In this document: one piece after another, positions 1 to 11,843 of the stretch
How positions within the stretch are numbered: position 1 is the first letter of the stretch
Layout: each line of letters opens with the position of its first letter
NCBI RefSeq assembly: GCF_002105155.1
Contig: NW_019029069.1
Location: 1-64,000 of the forward strand
Direction of reading: 5' to 3'
DNA length: 64,000 nucleotides
DNA from: Lobosporangium transversale
Taxonomy: Eukaryota > Mortierellomycota > Mortierellomycetes > Mortierellales > Mortierellaceae
Translations under genes and position numbers: made by a program
Notes under the pieces: generated by a model
The model's input: only the letters and a program-made list of their open reading frames with translations
What the model was told of the DNA's origin: nothing
Database searches by the model: none

Positions 1-3000
1 GATGACAAATGTAACATTCACAGACACTGTATTCCCTTGGCCATCGAACGTAGGGCGTAGAGACCAGCCCGAAAGCTCAAGCATAGCACGAATACGCCCG
101 GGGTCCTCTGGGATAGTTGGATCGAGAACTGATGTCGAGACATTGTAAAGAGCGCATGTCTGAGGATCTCTGTCAATGATGGTCACCCCGGCTAGATCAC
201 GGCCACTATTATTTGTATTGGTTGCATGGATAACAAGGTTAGGTCATCATTTGATTAGTGCTCCAGTAAATAGAAACAGTGGGAAGGGAGCAAGAACTCA
301 TGAACATGTCGAAATGAGATGCTTGAAAGCCAACTAAGATTTGGTTAAAGAACTTACGTCAAGGAGCCAATACCCCGAAGAGTGATATGGAATAGGTATT
401 CATTATGGTTAAATGTCTCTGCAATCGACATGTTTTCGAATCGCTCATCCCAGACTTGCCTGCAGCCTGCAGACTCAATCACAGCGTTGATCTGCTCAAC
501 AGTCCAACCACCAGTGATGGTACCTTCCCCTCGAAGCATGGGCAAGCCAGCTCCAGAAATGATTCTGGAATAACTTTTGAAGCCGTTCTCACTCGAAATG
601 GCTCGCCAACGATCTTCAGGACTTGAGGCTAAGACTTTAAACATGGCAAGAGCCTTTCGGGCAGTTTCGGAGTGTCGGTGAGGCAAGACCATCACAGGTG
701 TGTATGTGACGAAAGAGCGATTCGAGTCGAGACTTGGAGCGGTGGAGTGACGCTTCAGGGCTGTTGGCATGGAGCCGCTAGCCCCGGATGGACGGCACAA
801 GGATTGCAAAGAGACATTAGGATTACCGCGAATAGGCATTGCATTGCTATGTCGGGGTACAAATGCTGAAGGGCGGCTCAACAGCGTACTATGGCGGCGC
901 GTTGTGGCTTCCATCATGGCAGAGGGAGATTTCATTGCCAAAGAGGCCATAGCCAACGAATTGGGCCTTGATGTGTCAACAGGATGGGGTGTGTTCTTAG
1001 GTGCCCGAAGCACAACCTTAACTTCAGGGGATGGCTGTGCAGTGTCAGAGTCCGAGGAGCCGTCCTTGCCGTCGACAGACGCAGGGGGGGTCAGTGGCGG
1101 AGTATTCGGTGTGATCAGTCCGATTGATCCTGACTCTGGGACCGCAAGTTGGTTAGTGCTGTTACTGTGATTGTTTCCAGAATATGCTTTCATCCTTGCC
1201 TCGGACTTTGGAGCCACAACAGGAATTGAGATGCGCTTCGAAGCCGTAGCTCTACGGCTATCGGTTGTCTCTGAAGCAGTGGTCTTGGCTAGGTTCAGCG
1301 GGGGGCGAGATTTCTCCTGCAGTCTCTCAGGCAACTTCTCTCGTGAACCCAGCTTCTTTGAGTGCATTGGCTGGGGACGAGGTGTCGTGGGCAAAGCTGG
1401 TGGCTCCTCCTTCTTCTTATGAGTGCCCTCAATGATGCCGCTTTTTCCAAATGCCGAAGAATCTCTAAAGAGGTCAGAATCGCTCATGAAAGAATTGCTT
1501 CCCGTGTACTCCTGACCGAAAGTAGAGTTTGGAACCATTAACGAATTACGTGTTGTTGGTGATCTTGCTGCTCCTGGACCATTCTGTTTCACACGTCTTT
1601 TTACAACCGGCTCCTCAATGGTTGAGTCTCCACTTTCATCCATGAAGCGTAGCTCGCGTCTAGCCTTGATAGGTTCAAGGAATGAATCATTTTGCTCTTC
1701 ATCATCAGAGTCTGGGGGTAGAAGGAGACGATCCACTTTGACCGGCTCGCTGAGGCTGCGGTGTCGATTCGCAGTCTTAACGGCCGCAGCAACAGTTAAT
1801 GTTGGTGGGCCATTCTTCCTGAGGTATGTCTCAACAGTGGTGATGGCCATAGCCCGCTTAATCAATGAACGCTTCGCAATGAACTTTGGAAGCCGGCTCA
1901 ACAAGTCTGTTTGGATCACATATGTGATCTTAGTGATTGGAGGGTTAGAAGGAAGTGGCTGGATGACCCAACCAGCGAGAAAGATAATTGCCCTCACTTT
2001 TCCTGTCACCGCTGGGATTTTTGAAGACTCGACAGAGCAGGAAGCAGCATAAATCGTTCCATCCTTTGCAAACTCTATCCGCTCTACCATGGCGATATCA
2101 CGAGTTCTGAAAACAATAATAAAAATTCGACACGTTAATATTGTTAATATTTAACACAGGCATGCAAATAAAATAAAGCACAAAAGACCAAAAGTCCAAA
2201 GAGCTAGAAATGAGCTTACTTTGCAGATAGTGTGCCCTTCATGACCATATACATAAGCGTTGTCGTATCGTTATACGTATCTATACAGCTAAGCTCATCA
2301 TACCAATCGCTGCAGATGACAATAGAATAACAATAGTAATAAATAGATATATCAGTAAACTAGAATTATAAACATTGGTATACTGGTTTCCCGAACCAAT
2401 CACATCAATTTTATATGCAGAGCGCGTTTAGAATCTACTTACTCCCATAGTTTTCTGACACTGACAATTGAAAATATATCTTGAGCTTTGAATCCACGGA
2501 TGACATGTTCTCCTTTGAAGGCGGGATATTTGTGTTCACCATGACCCGGTATCGTTGCTGCACTCGTGGACTGATAGACAACACATCCAGACTTGTGCTT
2601 ATCAACTTTTTTCCAGCCATCCGGCTTGGCTGCCATTTTGAGAAGCTCTATTGCTTGTGTGGATTGCTCAAGATGGTACTCTTTTGTTCGTTTCTGGGGA
2701 TCCGGTGTATAGAATTGAGAGCGCAAATGCTCCATCTGATTATGGTAGTTGTCGGATTCATCACCACTTTGAGCACAGTCGAATTGATGCATAGGTGGAC
2801 TGAGATCATTGAGGTGAATATTTGTTGCACTTTTAGCCAAGTTTGCGCTGCTTTTCCCCAAATTTGTGTTGCCTTTAGAAGGGATACTAACGCTTATAGG
2901 AGTGACATTGGTGGAGGGCATCTGAATATGTGCTTGGCTATGCAGAGTTTTTTTATGATGTTGCTCCAGGTATTCAAATGGTGGTTCAACTAGCTCTTCT

Positions 3001-3074
3001 GTTGGGAGTGGCTCTGATACCGGGAATGCACCACCCTGAATGCCCTTGGTCTTCTTCTTCTTGAGTGAGAACAT
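1..3074 (-). CDS. Double START-domain protein, 3' end cut by window edge
   Basis: Four exons were rebuilt on the minus strand: 3074-2443, 2309-2220, 2106-358 and 205-1 (continuing out of the window). All junctions are GT-AG and phases match, giving 892 residues so far. The start MFSLKKKK at 3074 is the first Met of the open frame. Residues about 135-330 form a first START (StAR-related lipid transfer) domain: the stretch RKLWDDWYDEL is created by the exon 1-2 junction, followed by GTLSAKTRDIAMVERIEF and a GKVRA...GWVIQP segment. A Ser/Pro/Lys-rich linker of about 370 residues follows. A second START domain begins near residue 720 (EDRWRAIS, GWTVEQINAVI, VWDERFE) and continues through exon 4 (GRDLAGVTIIDRD, LELSGWSLRP) to the edge. 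START domains bind sterols or other lipids in a hydrophobic pocket; the ligand here is unknown. No signal peptide or membrane segment is visible. The exon 3-4 acceptor at 206-207 was chosen because it alone restores the START frame. Confidence 0.8.
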
Positions 3075-4937
3075 CTTTTTTGTTGAGATATATAATTAGG
3101 CCCCAGTGGGAAACTCTGTGTAACTTTCACTCTCTTCCGGAGACCAGATAATGGTGTGAATGGAATAGGAGAGGTGAAACAGTAAAAGCCAGACAAGAGC
3201 AAAAAGCCAAGATAACTGGGAGAGGGCAGTGAGAGCAATTATGAACAGGGTGTGAGCAAAAAAGAAGACACCAGATGGTTGGAGCAGAGCGAATGGCTGA
3301 TGGATGTGCTCAATTATTAAAACAAGCGGAAGCTGTTTGAGGATATTATTTATAACCGGCAACTAATAAAGCCGTCCAGAGAATTAAAAGAACACAGCTC
3401 TGAAGTGAAATAAATCCAGAAAAATATTAGCGATGGAAATTAAGAAAAGTATAATGAGGGGAGGGTATATGGACAGGACAAGAGCTGAAGAGGGAGAGCG
3501 AAAGAGAGAGGGAGACAAAGGGGGGCAATAAACGAGTTGCTTTGCTAATGCTGGTTGACGTTAAAAATGGACAGAGAAAAATAAAATGGACAACGCTGGT
3601 TGGGTGTTCCTGAAATGATGATTGTATGTCCTCGGCTGTGGTTGGTTGAAGGCAGGATGAAACTGAAACCAGATGTCTATACTAGTAATATGATGTATGA
3701 AGGAATGTATGAGGAAGAGAAATAAGGAGTCGAAATAAGGAATGGAATGGGACGTTAGAAGATGGGGAGAGGATGAGGATGGAGAAGAAAATGGGTGGTG
3801 TGAGTAAATAAAAGAGAGAGGAGAAGGAAAGAAAGTAGGGTTGTCGAAGGAACAAAGAAGCCCGTGCAAAGAGAAAGGAAGCAAAAAAGAAAGATGGAAG
3901 GTGCGGACAGCGAGGGAAGGAGGCGCGTGGGCAAGAGAAAGAGAGAAGAAAAGAAAGAAAAAAAAAAAAAAAAAAAAAGGTCGTTTACAACTACGAAGAA
4001 AACAGTAATAAAACACTTTTTTTTTCTAACGAATAAATGTCCGTTTCCGGAAAATAAAATAAATATATATATTATGCAGCACATTAAAACTAAGCTAAAA
4101 CTATACTATAAACATGAACACAAGCACAAACACAAAACTAACAATAACCGTTGTTGGGTCCAGCTCTTTTTTTTACTTTTGATTGTCTGGCAACAATGAT
4201 TTAGAGTATATATCATTGGTCATCAAGGAATGACCGGTTGATCTGCTTCTGCCTTGTCGATCGCCTCTTTTCCATGTCCAACGGACGCCTTTTCCTCCTA
4301 CTTCCCTTCCCCCTGCTTGTCTACCCAATCCAGAGCTGCCATTGCTAACGACACAATCATGTCAGCAAGGTACTTTCCGTTGTTCTCATACATATCTTAC
4401 ATATACTAAAATATACGCCAAAAAGGAGACGTTGTGTAATGTGCATGAATATACAAGATGCTCAAATTGTTGCTCATCCATGGACGAATTGTTGCCAGCC
4501 ATTTTAGCATTGACTGTTTATGATCGTAAATCCCTAGGAACTGGGCAATTGGTTTATTTGGGAGAATAGGTTTGTGGTCTCTTTCTTTTTTTTTTTTTTT
4601 TTTTTTTTACTTGCATGGGCATATAAACATGGAAAGATTTGAGATCTTTAGGATATGGTTTTATGGATTCTCCTTTTCATACAAATACGCCAAATGGCTA
4701 GGGCATAATCCATGTACTAAAAAAGATATCCAAAATACATTCACTTCCATTCATTCAAAAGAATATCATCTTTTCCTGCATATGAGGCTGTCGAATTAAG
4801 ATCTTTTTTTTTTTTTTTTTTTCCTCAAGTAAAGAAAAAAAGAATCCAATCTGTTAAGTGTGAAAAAGAAGGTGAAAAGAAAGAAGATGAGCAAAAAGAT
4901 ACTGCTTCAGAAGACTGGTACTGGACAAGTTGTAAAG

Positions 4938-4969
<32 letters not shown>

Positions 4970-5650
4970 AGGGGCTAGACTGTAGCAACATGTTCAATTG
5001 AACATTACAGACGTGTGCTTTTAATGTGTTTTGTGAACTGATGAACAAGATCTCGAGAACGATGTTTGACCATCCAAAATCCATTTACATTCAAGTATAT
5101 ACTTGTATACAATAAACAATATTATCCATTTGTGCCATGCTGCTTAGTTGATACAATTGCAGCTCACTCCCCACAACATGCAGTCCTAAATCTTAAATAA
5201 ATGAGATGAGTTGAGAGCTTTTTTCTACTCGCAAATATATTCCAAGTTTGGGTTTGGGGGATTTGGAGGGCTTTGGGGGTGTAGAGGAAGAATTGGGGTG
5301 TAGAGTAAGGATCGGGGTGTAGAGGAAGGTGGGCCCACACAGGATGGTATAATTGCGATTTGTCAAACTTGATGATCCAAAGTAATCGGAAACAAACTGT
5401 CATTAAATATCTATGTATATATATATATACTATATAAACATGAACATGAATGTGTATATTTTTATGCGTACCCTCATTTTGACATGTTATATCCGTGAGC
5501 AAAGTATCCAAGCTTTGCATCATAACTAAAGCTCTTTTCTTTTTTAAAAAAATATCACACATGGCTACTGCTACTATCACTACTAACGTTATATTATTGA
5601 GAACCATTGCGGGAATGAGCAACAATTGACTAGCTCAGTTTAGTCCATTG

Positions 5651-5699
<49 letters not shown>

Positions 5700-6252
5700 A
5701 GACTGGAATGTGTACATGTATAAATATAATATATATCCAGGGCAGAGTAACACGAACAACGTGGGTTTTGTTATTTCGTAAAAACAAGGATAAAGAAAAA
5801 ATTGCAAAGGGAAGAGAAGTACGGCATTATGAAAGATGCTGACCCTTTTTTTTTAAAAAAAAAATATATATATATATATATATACATTTGTCAAAGTGCA
5901 GACGATGACCGAAGTAATAAATATGCATGTCTATGAATATACATGTATAACAATTATGCTGGCGACTTTTTCGACACTTCGCACGTGCATCCTTCATGAT
6001 GCAAGCAGTTCTCAATAAACTCTCCCTTTATTGATACTGTATTTATTTTGTCAACTGATTAATTGTACATGTACGCATTCGCATTCGCTTTTATTAAAAT
6101 ATATGAATGATAATGAGCGTTGACATAATGGGTAAACGATGTTAATGATGGTGGTAACAAATAAATCTAGTATTGTGTGTTTTTTATATATATATATAAA
6201 TGTCAATTGGATAGAAAATAAAAAAAACGATCATCTTACAAAAAAAGATCTT
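3075..6252. other. Intergenic, AT-rich, many homopolymers
   Basis: This 3.2-kb stretch lies between the START gene (its 5' side) and the 3' end of OXA1. It holds a purine-rich strand at 3430-3990, several long A or T tracts (about 3957-3978, 4588-4608, 4805-4822, 4937-4968, 5654-5700) and TA repeats near 5405-5440 and 5864-5885. Open frames here are translations of homopurine or homopyrimidine tracts. I see no domain, no consistent splice structure and no tRNA box B. Confidence 0.7.
5654..5700. repeat. T26A21 homopolymer palindrome
   Basis: A run of 26 T (5654-5679) is followed directly by 21 A (5680-5700), giving a perfect hairpin-capable inverted repeat. The length is likely to vary by slippage and may be affected by sequencing error. 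Confidence 0.9.
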
Positions 6253-7931
6253 TTAGATCCTCTTTCGGTTTTGGCGTCTTAGTTTTTGAGCAGCCAGTTT
6301 GTTCTCTCGTTCCTTGGCCAACGCGATTTCTTTTTCCTTTGCAGCCAACCCGCCCTCATATGAGGCTTTGAATGACTCCATGAACCCAGGCTGCTTAATT
6401 GGATTCTTAGGCTTAGGATGATTAATCAATTGAGGGATGTTAAAGAAACGACGAACTGCAGGGATCTTGAAAAACGTAATCTGTCCAGCTGTAAAGACGT
6501 TCGAAGTCAGCCAATAGACAAAGATAGCCTATGGAATATTAATAGTAAAAATAAAAAAAGAGTATGCAGTGTTAAGAATATGAAGAAAGTTTCTCATGCA
6601 TATACAGAAATAACCTCAGAAGGGGGTGACTGAACGACTTACAGCTGGAAAATTCATGGTCAAAGGGACCATGGCGACAGCCATAAAACGCATAACATTT
6701 TTAACAGCCTTAGGTTGAGCGACACCACCAGCTTCAGACCCCAGCTCCATGATAGCCAAAAAACCAAGTGATGACATAACCGGTAAGGCATAAGTAGGGT
6801 CTGCAACGGTAAGATCTGTGAACCATCCAATACCTCCTTCCTTGAACTGCGGTACAGGCAAGTGGGCCATGTCCCTAAGAGCCAAGTAAAATGAAATCAT
6901 AATAGGCGCTTGCATCAAAGGAAGCATCAATGACTTGACGGGATTGCAATCGTGTTTAGCAAAGAGCTCCTGAGTCTGAGCTGAGAAGCGAGCCATTGCT
7001 GCAGTATCGTTATTCTCCTTGGCAAGTTTCATGTTCTCGGTCAAACGCTCCAACTGAGGCTTAACATTGTGAAGACGAGCTGTGTTCCCTTGCAACTTGA
7101 CGATAAAAGGTACCAAAGCCGTACGAATCATAACTGTCGTTACAGCGATCGTTCCCCACCAAGGCAATCCAGTTGAAATATGCACAGCCTCCAGGACAGT
7201 TTCCAATCCTCCAACTGGTGTAAAGTGGACTAGGCCCATGGCCTTGAGATCGCCATACTTCATAGCGACCTGACCAATGGTGTCAGCATTCTGAGCAGCG
7301 ACTTCTGAGATTGCAGAAGTAGTGCTGGCTGTAGCTGTAGCGACTGACCCCTCCGTAACGTTCCCAATGACATCGGCTGCTGAAGGGGAAATTGGGTCAA
7401 CAGTAGTGGCACTAATAGCCTCCTGCTTAGAGTCGTTTGATGAGCTGCCGGCTGCAATGGAAGTAGGATCAATAAATGTAGCTTTTGATGTTTCCGTGGA
7501 CATGTGGCGGTTCAGTCCTGCGCCCATAGCTGGGGTAACCATTTGTTTCATAACAGCTGACCTTGCACTCCACTGAGTCCTGATGTTAGCAGAACGGAGA
7601 GCATACTAACGACCGATTGATATTATAAAGAAAATTCCAATCTGCTTAGCTACTCTACTTAATCATCAGCTAAACAAATTTCTGCAGCCGGTCCATGATC
7701 GAAGAAAGGATGTACAAACGAGTTTGTGAGCTATGATTTCATAGTTCATGACTTACTTGTCTAAAAGTGGCCGATCTGAATAAGTATCGAGTCAGGAACA
7801 AAGAACAAAAAATGTGCTTAGACGTCTGCTGCAAGCGTCAGTGACAACTTTTTTTTTTATTTTTATAAAAAAATGTATGACACAAAGTCTGCTTACAGGA
7901 CTGGCTGTGCACGGTTACTGAATCGGAGCAT
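6253..7931 (-). CDS. OXA1: Mitochondrial inner-membrane insertase Oxa1/YidC family
   Basis: Four exons: 7931-7897, 7775-7757 (only 19 nt), 7605-6643 and 6528-6253, totalling 1293 nt and 430 residues with stop TAA at 6253-6255. The first two exons and the start of the third encode an Arg/Ser-rich, acid-free leader (MLRFSNRAQPV...SARSAVMKQ), a typical mitochondrial presequence. The core has the family's hydrophobic segments: GLPWWGTIAVTTVMIRTAL, the SLMLPLMQAPIMISFYLAL hairpin, ALPVMSSLGFLAIMEL, and the last pair split by the 6529-6642 intron (FMAVAMVPLTMNFPA then AIFVYWLTSNVFTAGQ). The basic, helical C-terminal tail (KEKEIALAKERENKLAAQ onward) matches the mitoribosome-binding tail of Oxa1. The family inserts mitochondrially made and some imported proteins into the inner membrane. 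It is divergent from the G-patch gene, with 221 bp between start codons. Choosing the Met at 7551 instead would remove most of the targeting signal. Confidence 0.93.
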
Positions 7932-8152
7932 CGTTGACCTTGTTCTCGAGAGGACGAATGCAAAGGACGAAGAACAAGATCAACTGTACATTCCGAAGCT
8001 ACTTTCTCCAAAATAAGTTCTTGTGACTATTCACTGGCAATGGAGTAAACAAATTCACGTGCTTTTTTTTCTTTTTTTTTTTTTTTTTTTTTTTTCAAAC
8101 TTCATAATTTCAAGGCCCTTCTTTTCGTTCTGCAACCATTCACCTCATTGCC
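7932..8152. promoter_or_regulatory. Bidirectional promoter of OXA1 and the G-patch gene
   Basis: The 221 bp between the two divergent start codons contain a T-tract on the plus strand (T8 at 8063-8070, then T24 at 8072-8095) close to the G-patch start. Poly(dA:dT) tracts of this kind exclude nucleosomes in fungal promoters. No TATA box was assigned. Confidence 0.5.
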
Positions 8153-9317
8153 ATGTCTTTTGCAGAGAAGCAGCTTGCCAAGTTTGGTTGGAAGAATGGT
8201 GAAGGGCTTGGGAAGAACAAGGATGGAATCAAGAAGAGTATTTCCGTCGTCAAGAAAAACGATACCAAGGGTGTAAGTCTAACATAATTTACTTTTTATT
8301 TTTTAGTAAACATATTGTAAAGTGACAGTTCACACTTGGTCCTAATGTTAACCTTTTTTTATCTAGTTAGGTGAAAAGCTAGACAAGTGGGATTTTGCTT
8401 GGTGGGATCATGTTTTTAACAAAGCAGCCTCCAATATTCAGATTAATAAGGATGAAACTGGCGAAGTCAAAGTTGAGAAGCAGACTACATCCGGCATTCA
8501 GCTGTCACGGATGGGCATCATCTCCACCTCTCGGCCTTCAGGACCATCACAGTCTAGCACTTCCTCGACACCGACCATGGGTAGTATGACTCCTCGAGAT
8601 GAATATGCTCAAGATGACGCAGAGAAGCCGGCGCTCGTAGTAAAGCCAGCACCTTCGTGGCTTTTTGGGTTTGTTAAGGCATCCGCAAGCAGTGTAGTGG
8701 CTGAGGACTCTAAGAGGACAAATCAGGAATTCACTACTAGTGCTGATAGTTTTTCTGCTAGAGCTGGCTCCAATTACGAGGTATTGAAGGCTGCTGAGGC
8801 AGATGAGTTTAAGGATTACTCGATCAAGGTCACCGATCAAGAGCTATTTGAGGCCTGTGAAGGACGGACAGCTAGAAAAGGAGCCAGAAGTGAGCAGCCT
8901 GGAAAATTGGGTAGAGTCATGAAAGAATTACTGGTTGACAATGACTTGGAGAGGACTGAAAACTCCAGCAAAAAGGAAGAGAAAGCCAAGGATGAATCCA
9001 AGGATATGAGTGAGAAGGGGAAGTCGCCAAAGAAGGATGAGAAAGAAAAAAAGAAGAAAGAAAAGAAAGAGAGTAAGGGAAAGTCGAAGAAGGAGAAGAA
9101 GGAGAAGAAGGAGAAGAAGGAGAAGAGGGCAAAGGAGAAGAAGGTGAAGGTGAAAAAAGAGAAGAAAGAGGAAAAGGGAAACGACAAGCAGACAGGCGAT
9201 TCTGAAAAGAAAAATCGAAAAAAGGACAAGAGTGACAAAAACCTATCAAAGAAACGCAAAGTGGATGAGTGCGAGCTGCACACATCAAAGAAGGCTAAGA
9301 AGTCCAAGAGCGAGTAG
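8153..9317 (+). CDS. GPATCH4: G-patch domain protein, GPATCH4-like
   Basis: Two exons, 8153-8272 and 8367-9317 (intron GTAAGT...TAG, phase 0), give 356 residues. Residues 1-45 are a G-patch: FGWKNGEGLGKNKDGIKKSI holds the conserved aromatic and glycines. It is followed by GEKLDKWDFAWWDHVFNKAA, the segment that typically follows the G-patch in GPATCH4 proteins. The C-terminal third (from about residue 270) is a very Lys/Glu-rich low-complexity tail ending KKAKKSKSE, a likely nuclear or nucleolar localisation region. G-patch proteins generally activate DEAH-box helicases; GPATCH4 is nucleolar in animals. The function here is inferred from the family. Its 3' end converges with the RFC gene (145 bp apart). 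Confidence 0.85.
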
Positions 9318-9462
9318 AAAATCCATTGCATTTTGATTACACATTTACATAGACTATTTCAATGTTCCTGTACTATATTATCGGCGCACCAAGACATACA
9401 TAAAAGACTAGAGATTCGTCATTTGTAATTTATATCAGCATCATCATTTATACCACTGTTAT

Positions 9463-10950
9463 CTACACTGTGAATGCGGATGAATCCATAGACATTTTGC
9501 AAAGTCTCGAGATCAGCCCTCCAAGTTGAATCAAGGATGTTACTCCTTCCAAAATTTTCATGTGTGTGAGACCAATTTCCTATGTGTTGATTTCCGCAGC
9601 TTTTTGTTAATTGTTTATCCTATGTGCAAAGCGATATCATACCATCTATTCTTTGTCCTGTAAAAGGCAAGTAATCGGAAACCTACCTTAATGTAATCCA
9701 GCTTCATATATTCTGGCATACCGTCATAAAACTTGACGACCCTAAATAATGTAGTGATAATGTCCACAGCACTGTATCCTTGACGCCAGAGTTGATGGAG
9801 CCCTTTGAGAGCATTATCGACATTGACTTGAAGACAGCTTGCAATAATTGCATTTACAACAACGGGATGAGGTTGGTCACAAACTTTAAACACATTCTCA
9901 TCGTTCACAAATCCAAATCCTGACCATGTTGATTGTAAGTTGTTGATAGCCTGACGCATGTCGCCTTCTGCCGTAAAGATAAGAGCCTCTAATCCTTCGG
10001 CGGTGTACTTCACATTCTCCGCTTCACAAACTTCACGCAAACGTTGTAGAACCTGCTTATCTGTCAGCTTCGTATAACGGAGCATGGCGCATCGACTTTG
10101 AATGGGCTCGATAATTTTACTGGACTGATTACAGGCTAATGCGAAGCGTGTCGTGTTGGAATAAATCTCCATTGTACGTCGGAGTGCCTGCTGAGCCCCT
10201 GCTGTCATACTGTCGGCTTCGTCCAAAATAATGATCTTGTGGCGTCCTGGAGGAAGAGTCACCTTTTTTTGTGCAAATGTCTTGATCTTGTTACGAACCA
10301 CATCAATACCACTATGAGAGAATAAAATAGATACAATAGTTGGTAAGAGACCTTCGCCTAGATGGTTTAATGAATCGTGTAAAAAGAAGCTCTTGGGGGC
10401 TATTACGGAGTTATTACCGATCATCAGAGGCATTAAGCTCCAACACACCTTCCTTAAAGGCAGGTCCAAGTAATTCATGCGCAAGACACAGTACACTTGT
10501 CGTTTTTCCAATACCAGGTGATCCCTGAAATTTCAATGGATTCATTGATTTGTTAACTGCCATGAATTCTATCCTCGCTAATCATTCCATTCATAGGCAA
10601 CTTACTGAAATAATCATATGCGGCATATTTCCCTTATTTGCAATCAATTGCAAGCGCTCAACAGTTTCCTCATTACCAACAATGTCTTTGAGCAACTGTG
10701 GTCTATACTTCTCAACCCTACAAAATAATAGAATAGGAACCCAAAGGTAAGCTCTTAATTTAACAGCTCTTATTATTTTTTTTTCTTTTTTTCATGTTTT
10801 GAATGATTCAAGTTCAAGGTTTGTGCTGTATGTACTTTTATACTTCTATTACCATGGCAATTCAAAAGAGTCAATGTTTCCTTTGAATTGTGCATTGTTG
10901 TTAACGACCTGGGCTGCAGTGGATGACGATGCAATACTATTACTTGTCAT
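9463..10950 (-). CDS. RFC4: Replication factor C small subunit (yeast Rfc4 / human RFC2 type)
   Basis: Five exons: 10950-10853, 10717-10606, 10524-10418, 10311-9687 and 9579-9463, totalling 1059 nt and 352 residues with every junction GT-AG and in phase. After a 30-residue leader the protein begins [20 protein letters not shown], as expected for clamp-loader AAA+ subunits. Visible motifs are Walker [11 protein letters not shown], Walker [11 protein letters not shown], sensor 1 [12 protein letters not shown] with the SRC arginine-finger motif in [13 protein letters not shown], and sensor 2 [19 protein letters not shown]. The C-terminal collar ends [20 protein letters not shown]. The protein should act in the RFC pentamer that loads PCNA at primer-template junctions, and in the alternative loaders that share the small subunits. 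Naming is confusing between species: this is the Rfc4/RFC2 orthology group, judged from [15 protein letters not shown] and the C-terminus. Confidence 0.95.
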
Positions 10951-10997
10951 GACTTTCGTAATTTTTTATTGCCTTGGAGTTGAATTGGGCGTTACTG

Positions 10998-11033
<36 letters not shown>

Positions 11034-11246
11034 AATTAAAAACACATAGCGCGACGTGGTTAAAAGAACGCCGCCATTTTAATAGTCGGATCTATTAAGG
11101 GTCCGATCCCAAAGCCAAATCGAACATTGCCCAATCGATCACTCCCACACCACACACCAACACATACAAAAAGTGAGCCAGTGTTCTCTTCCATCATCAC
11201 TTTACAAGTCTCAACCACTTTCAACCAGCTTAATCATTCATTTAGC
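10951..11246. promoter_or_regulatory. Bidirectional promoter of RFC4 and the Sec72-like gene
   Basis: The 296 bp between two divergent start codons contain a 31-nt A run (11002-11032). A pyrimidine/CAC-rich leader lies before the Sec72-like start. The A-tract is a plausible nucleosome-depleting element. Confidence 0.45.
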
Positions 11247-11843
11247 ATGTCTACTCTTGTCAACCTCCAAATCGTCAATGACAAGGTCGTTTGCGGCCAG
11301 CATAAAAAAGAGGTATGCTCAGAATGTCATCAATCCTTTGCCGAGATCAACGACCTTACTCGCCATCTCAAGTCAACCAACGGTCAGGTTCCACCCCCTG
11401 GGACTATACTTCCCCTGCGGTCTCAACAGATTGCCAAGATGCGTGAGGATGGTAATGCGCACTTCCGTGCGCAGCGGCATCAGGAAGCCATCACTGCTTA
11501 CACCAATGCCATCAATATTGCCTTTGATCGTCCTCTATGGGAGCCAACTGGTGTGGCACGTGAGGAGCTTGCTGTCTTGCTTTGCAATCGCTCTGCCTCC
11601 TATATTGCCCGCAAGGAGTGGGTCAATGCCTATGTCGATGCACAGGGCGTCATTGAGCTGAAGCGTCCATGGTCCAAGGGACATTTCCGTCTGGGCAAGG
11701 CTCTCTTCGGCATGGGACGGATCGAGGAAGGCATTGAAGCTCTTAAACTTGGATTGATGTTTGATCCCGAGAGTGCAGAGATCCAGAAGGCACTCAAAGA
11801 AGCAGAGGAATTGCTGTCTGTTGACGATGCGGAAGACAAGTAA
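11247..11843 (+). CDS. sec72: Sec72-like TPR protein of the ER post-translational translocon
   Basis: A single exon of 198 residues; ATG at 11247 follows a pyrimidine-rich leader. The N-terminus carries a small Cys/His cluster (CGQHKKEVCSECHQSF). From about residue 60 there are TPR repeats: KMREDGNAHFRAQRHQEAI, then LWEPTGVAREELAVLLCNRS with SYIARKEWVNAYVDAQGVI, then KGHFRLGKALFGMGRIEEG. The segments RPLWEPxGxxREELAxLxxNRS and ELKRxWSKGHFR are characteristic of fungal Sec72. In yeasts this cytosolic subunit sits with Sec62/63/71 on the Sec61 channel and its TPR groove receives chaperone tails. No membrane helix is visible, as expected. A general TPR cochaperone is the alternative. Confidence 0.8.
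   Translation: MSTLVNLQIVNDKVVCGQHKKEVCSECHQSFAEINDLTRHLKSTNGQVPPPGTILPLRSQQIAKMREDGNAHFRAQRHQEAITAYTNAINIAFDRPLWEPTGVAREELAVLLCNRSASYIARKEWVNAYVDAQGVIELKRPWSKGHFRLGKALFGMGRIEEGIEALKLGLMFDPESAEIQKALKEAEELLSVDDAEDK

Noticed and set aside
206-357. Acceptor nearer the START exon 3 donor (around 263)
   Set aside because: All three frames after that AG meet a stop before the START homology; the AG at 206-207 restores it.
3561-4199. ORFs on both strands upstream of the START gene
   Set aside because: Poly-purine/poly-pyrimidine translations with homopolymer Phe or Lys runs.
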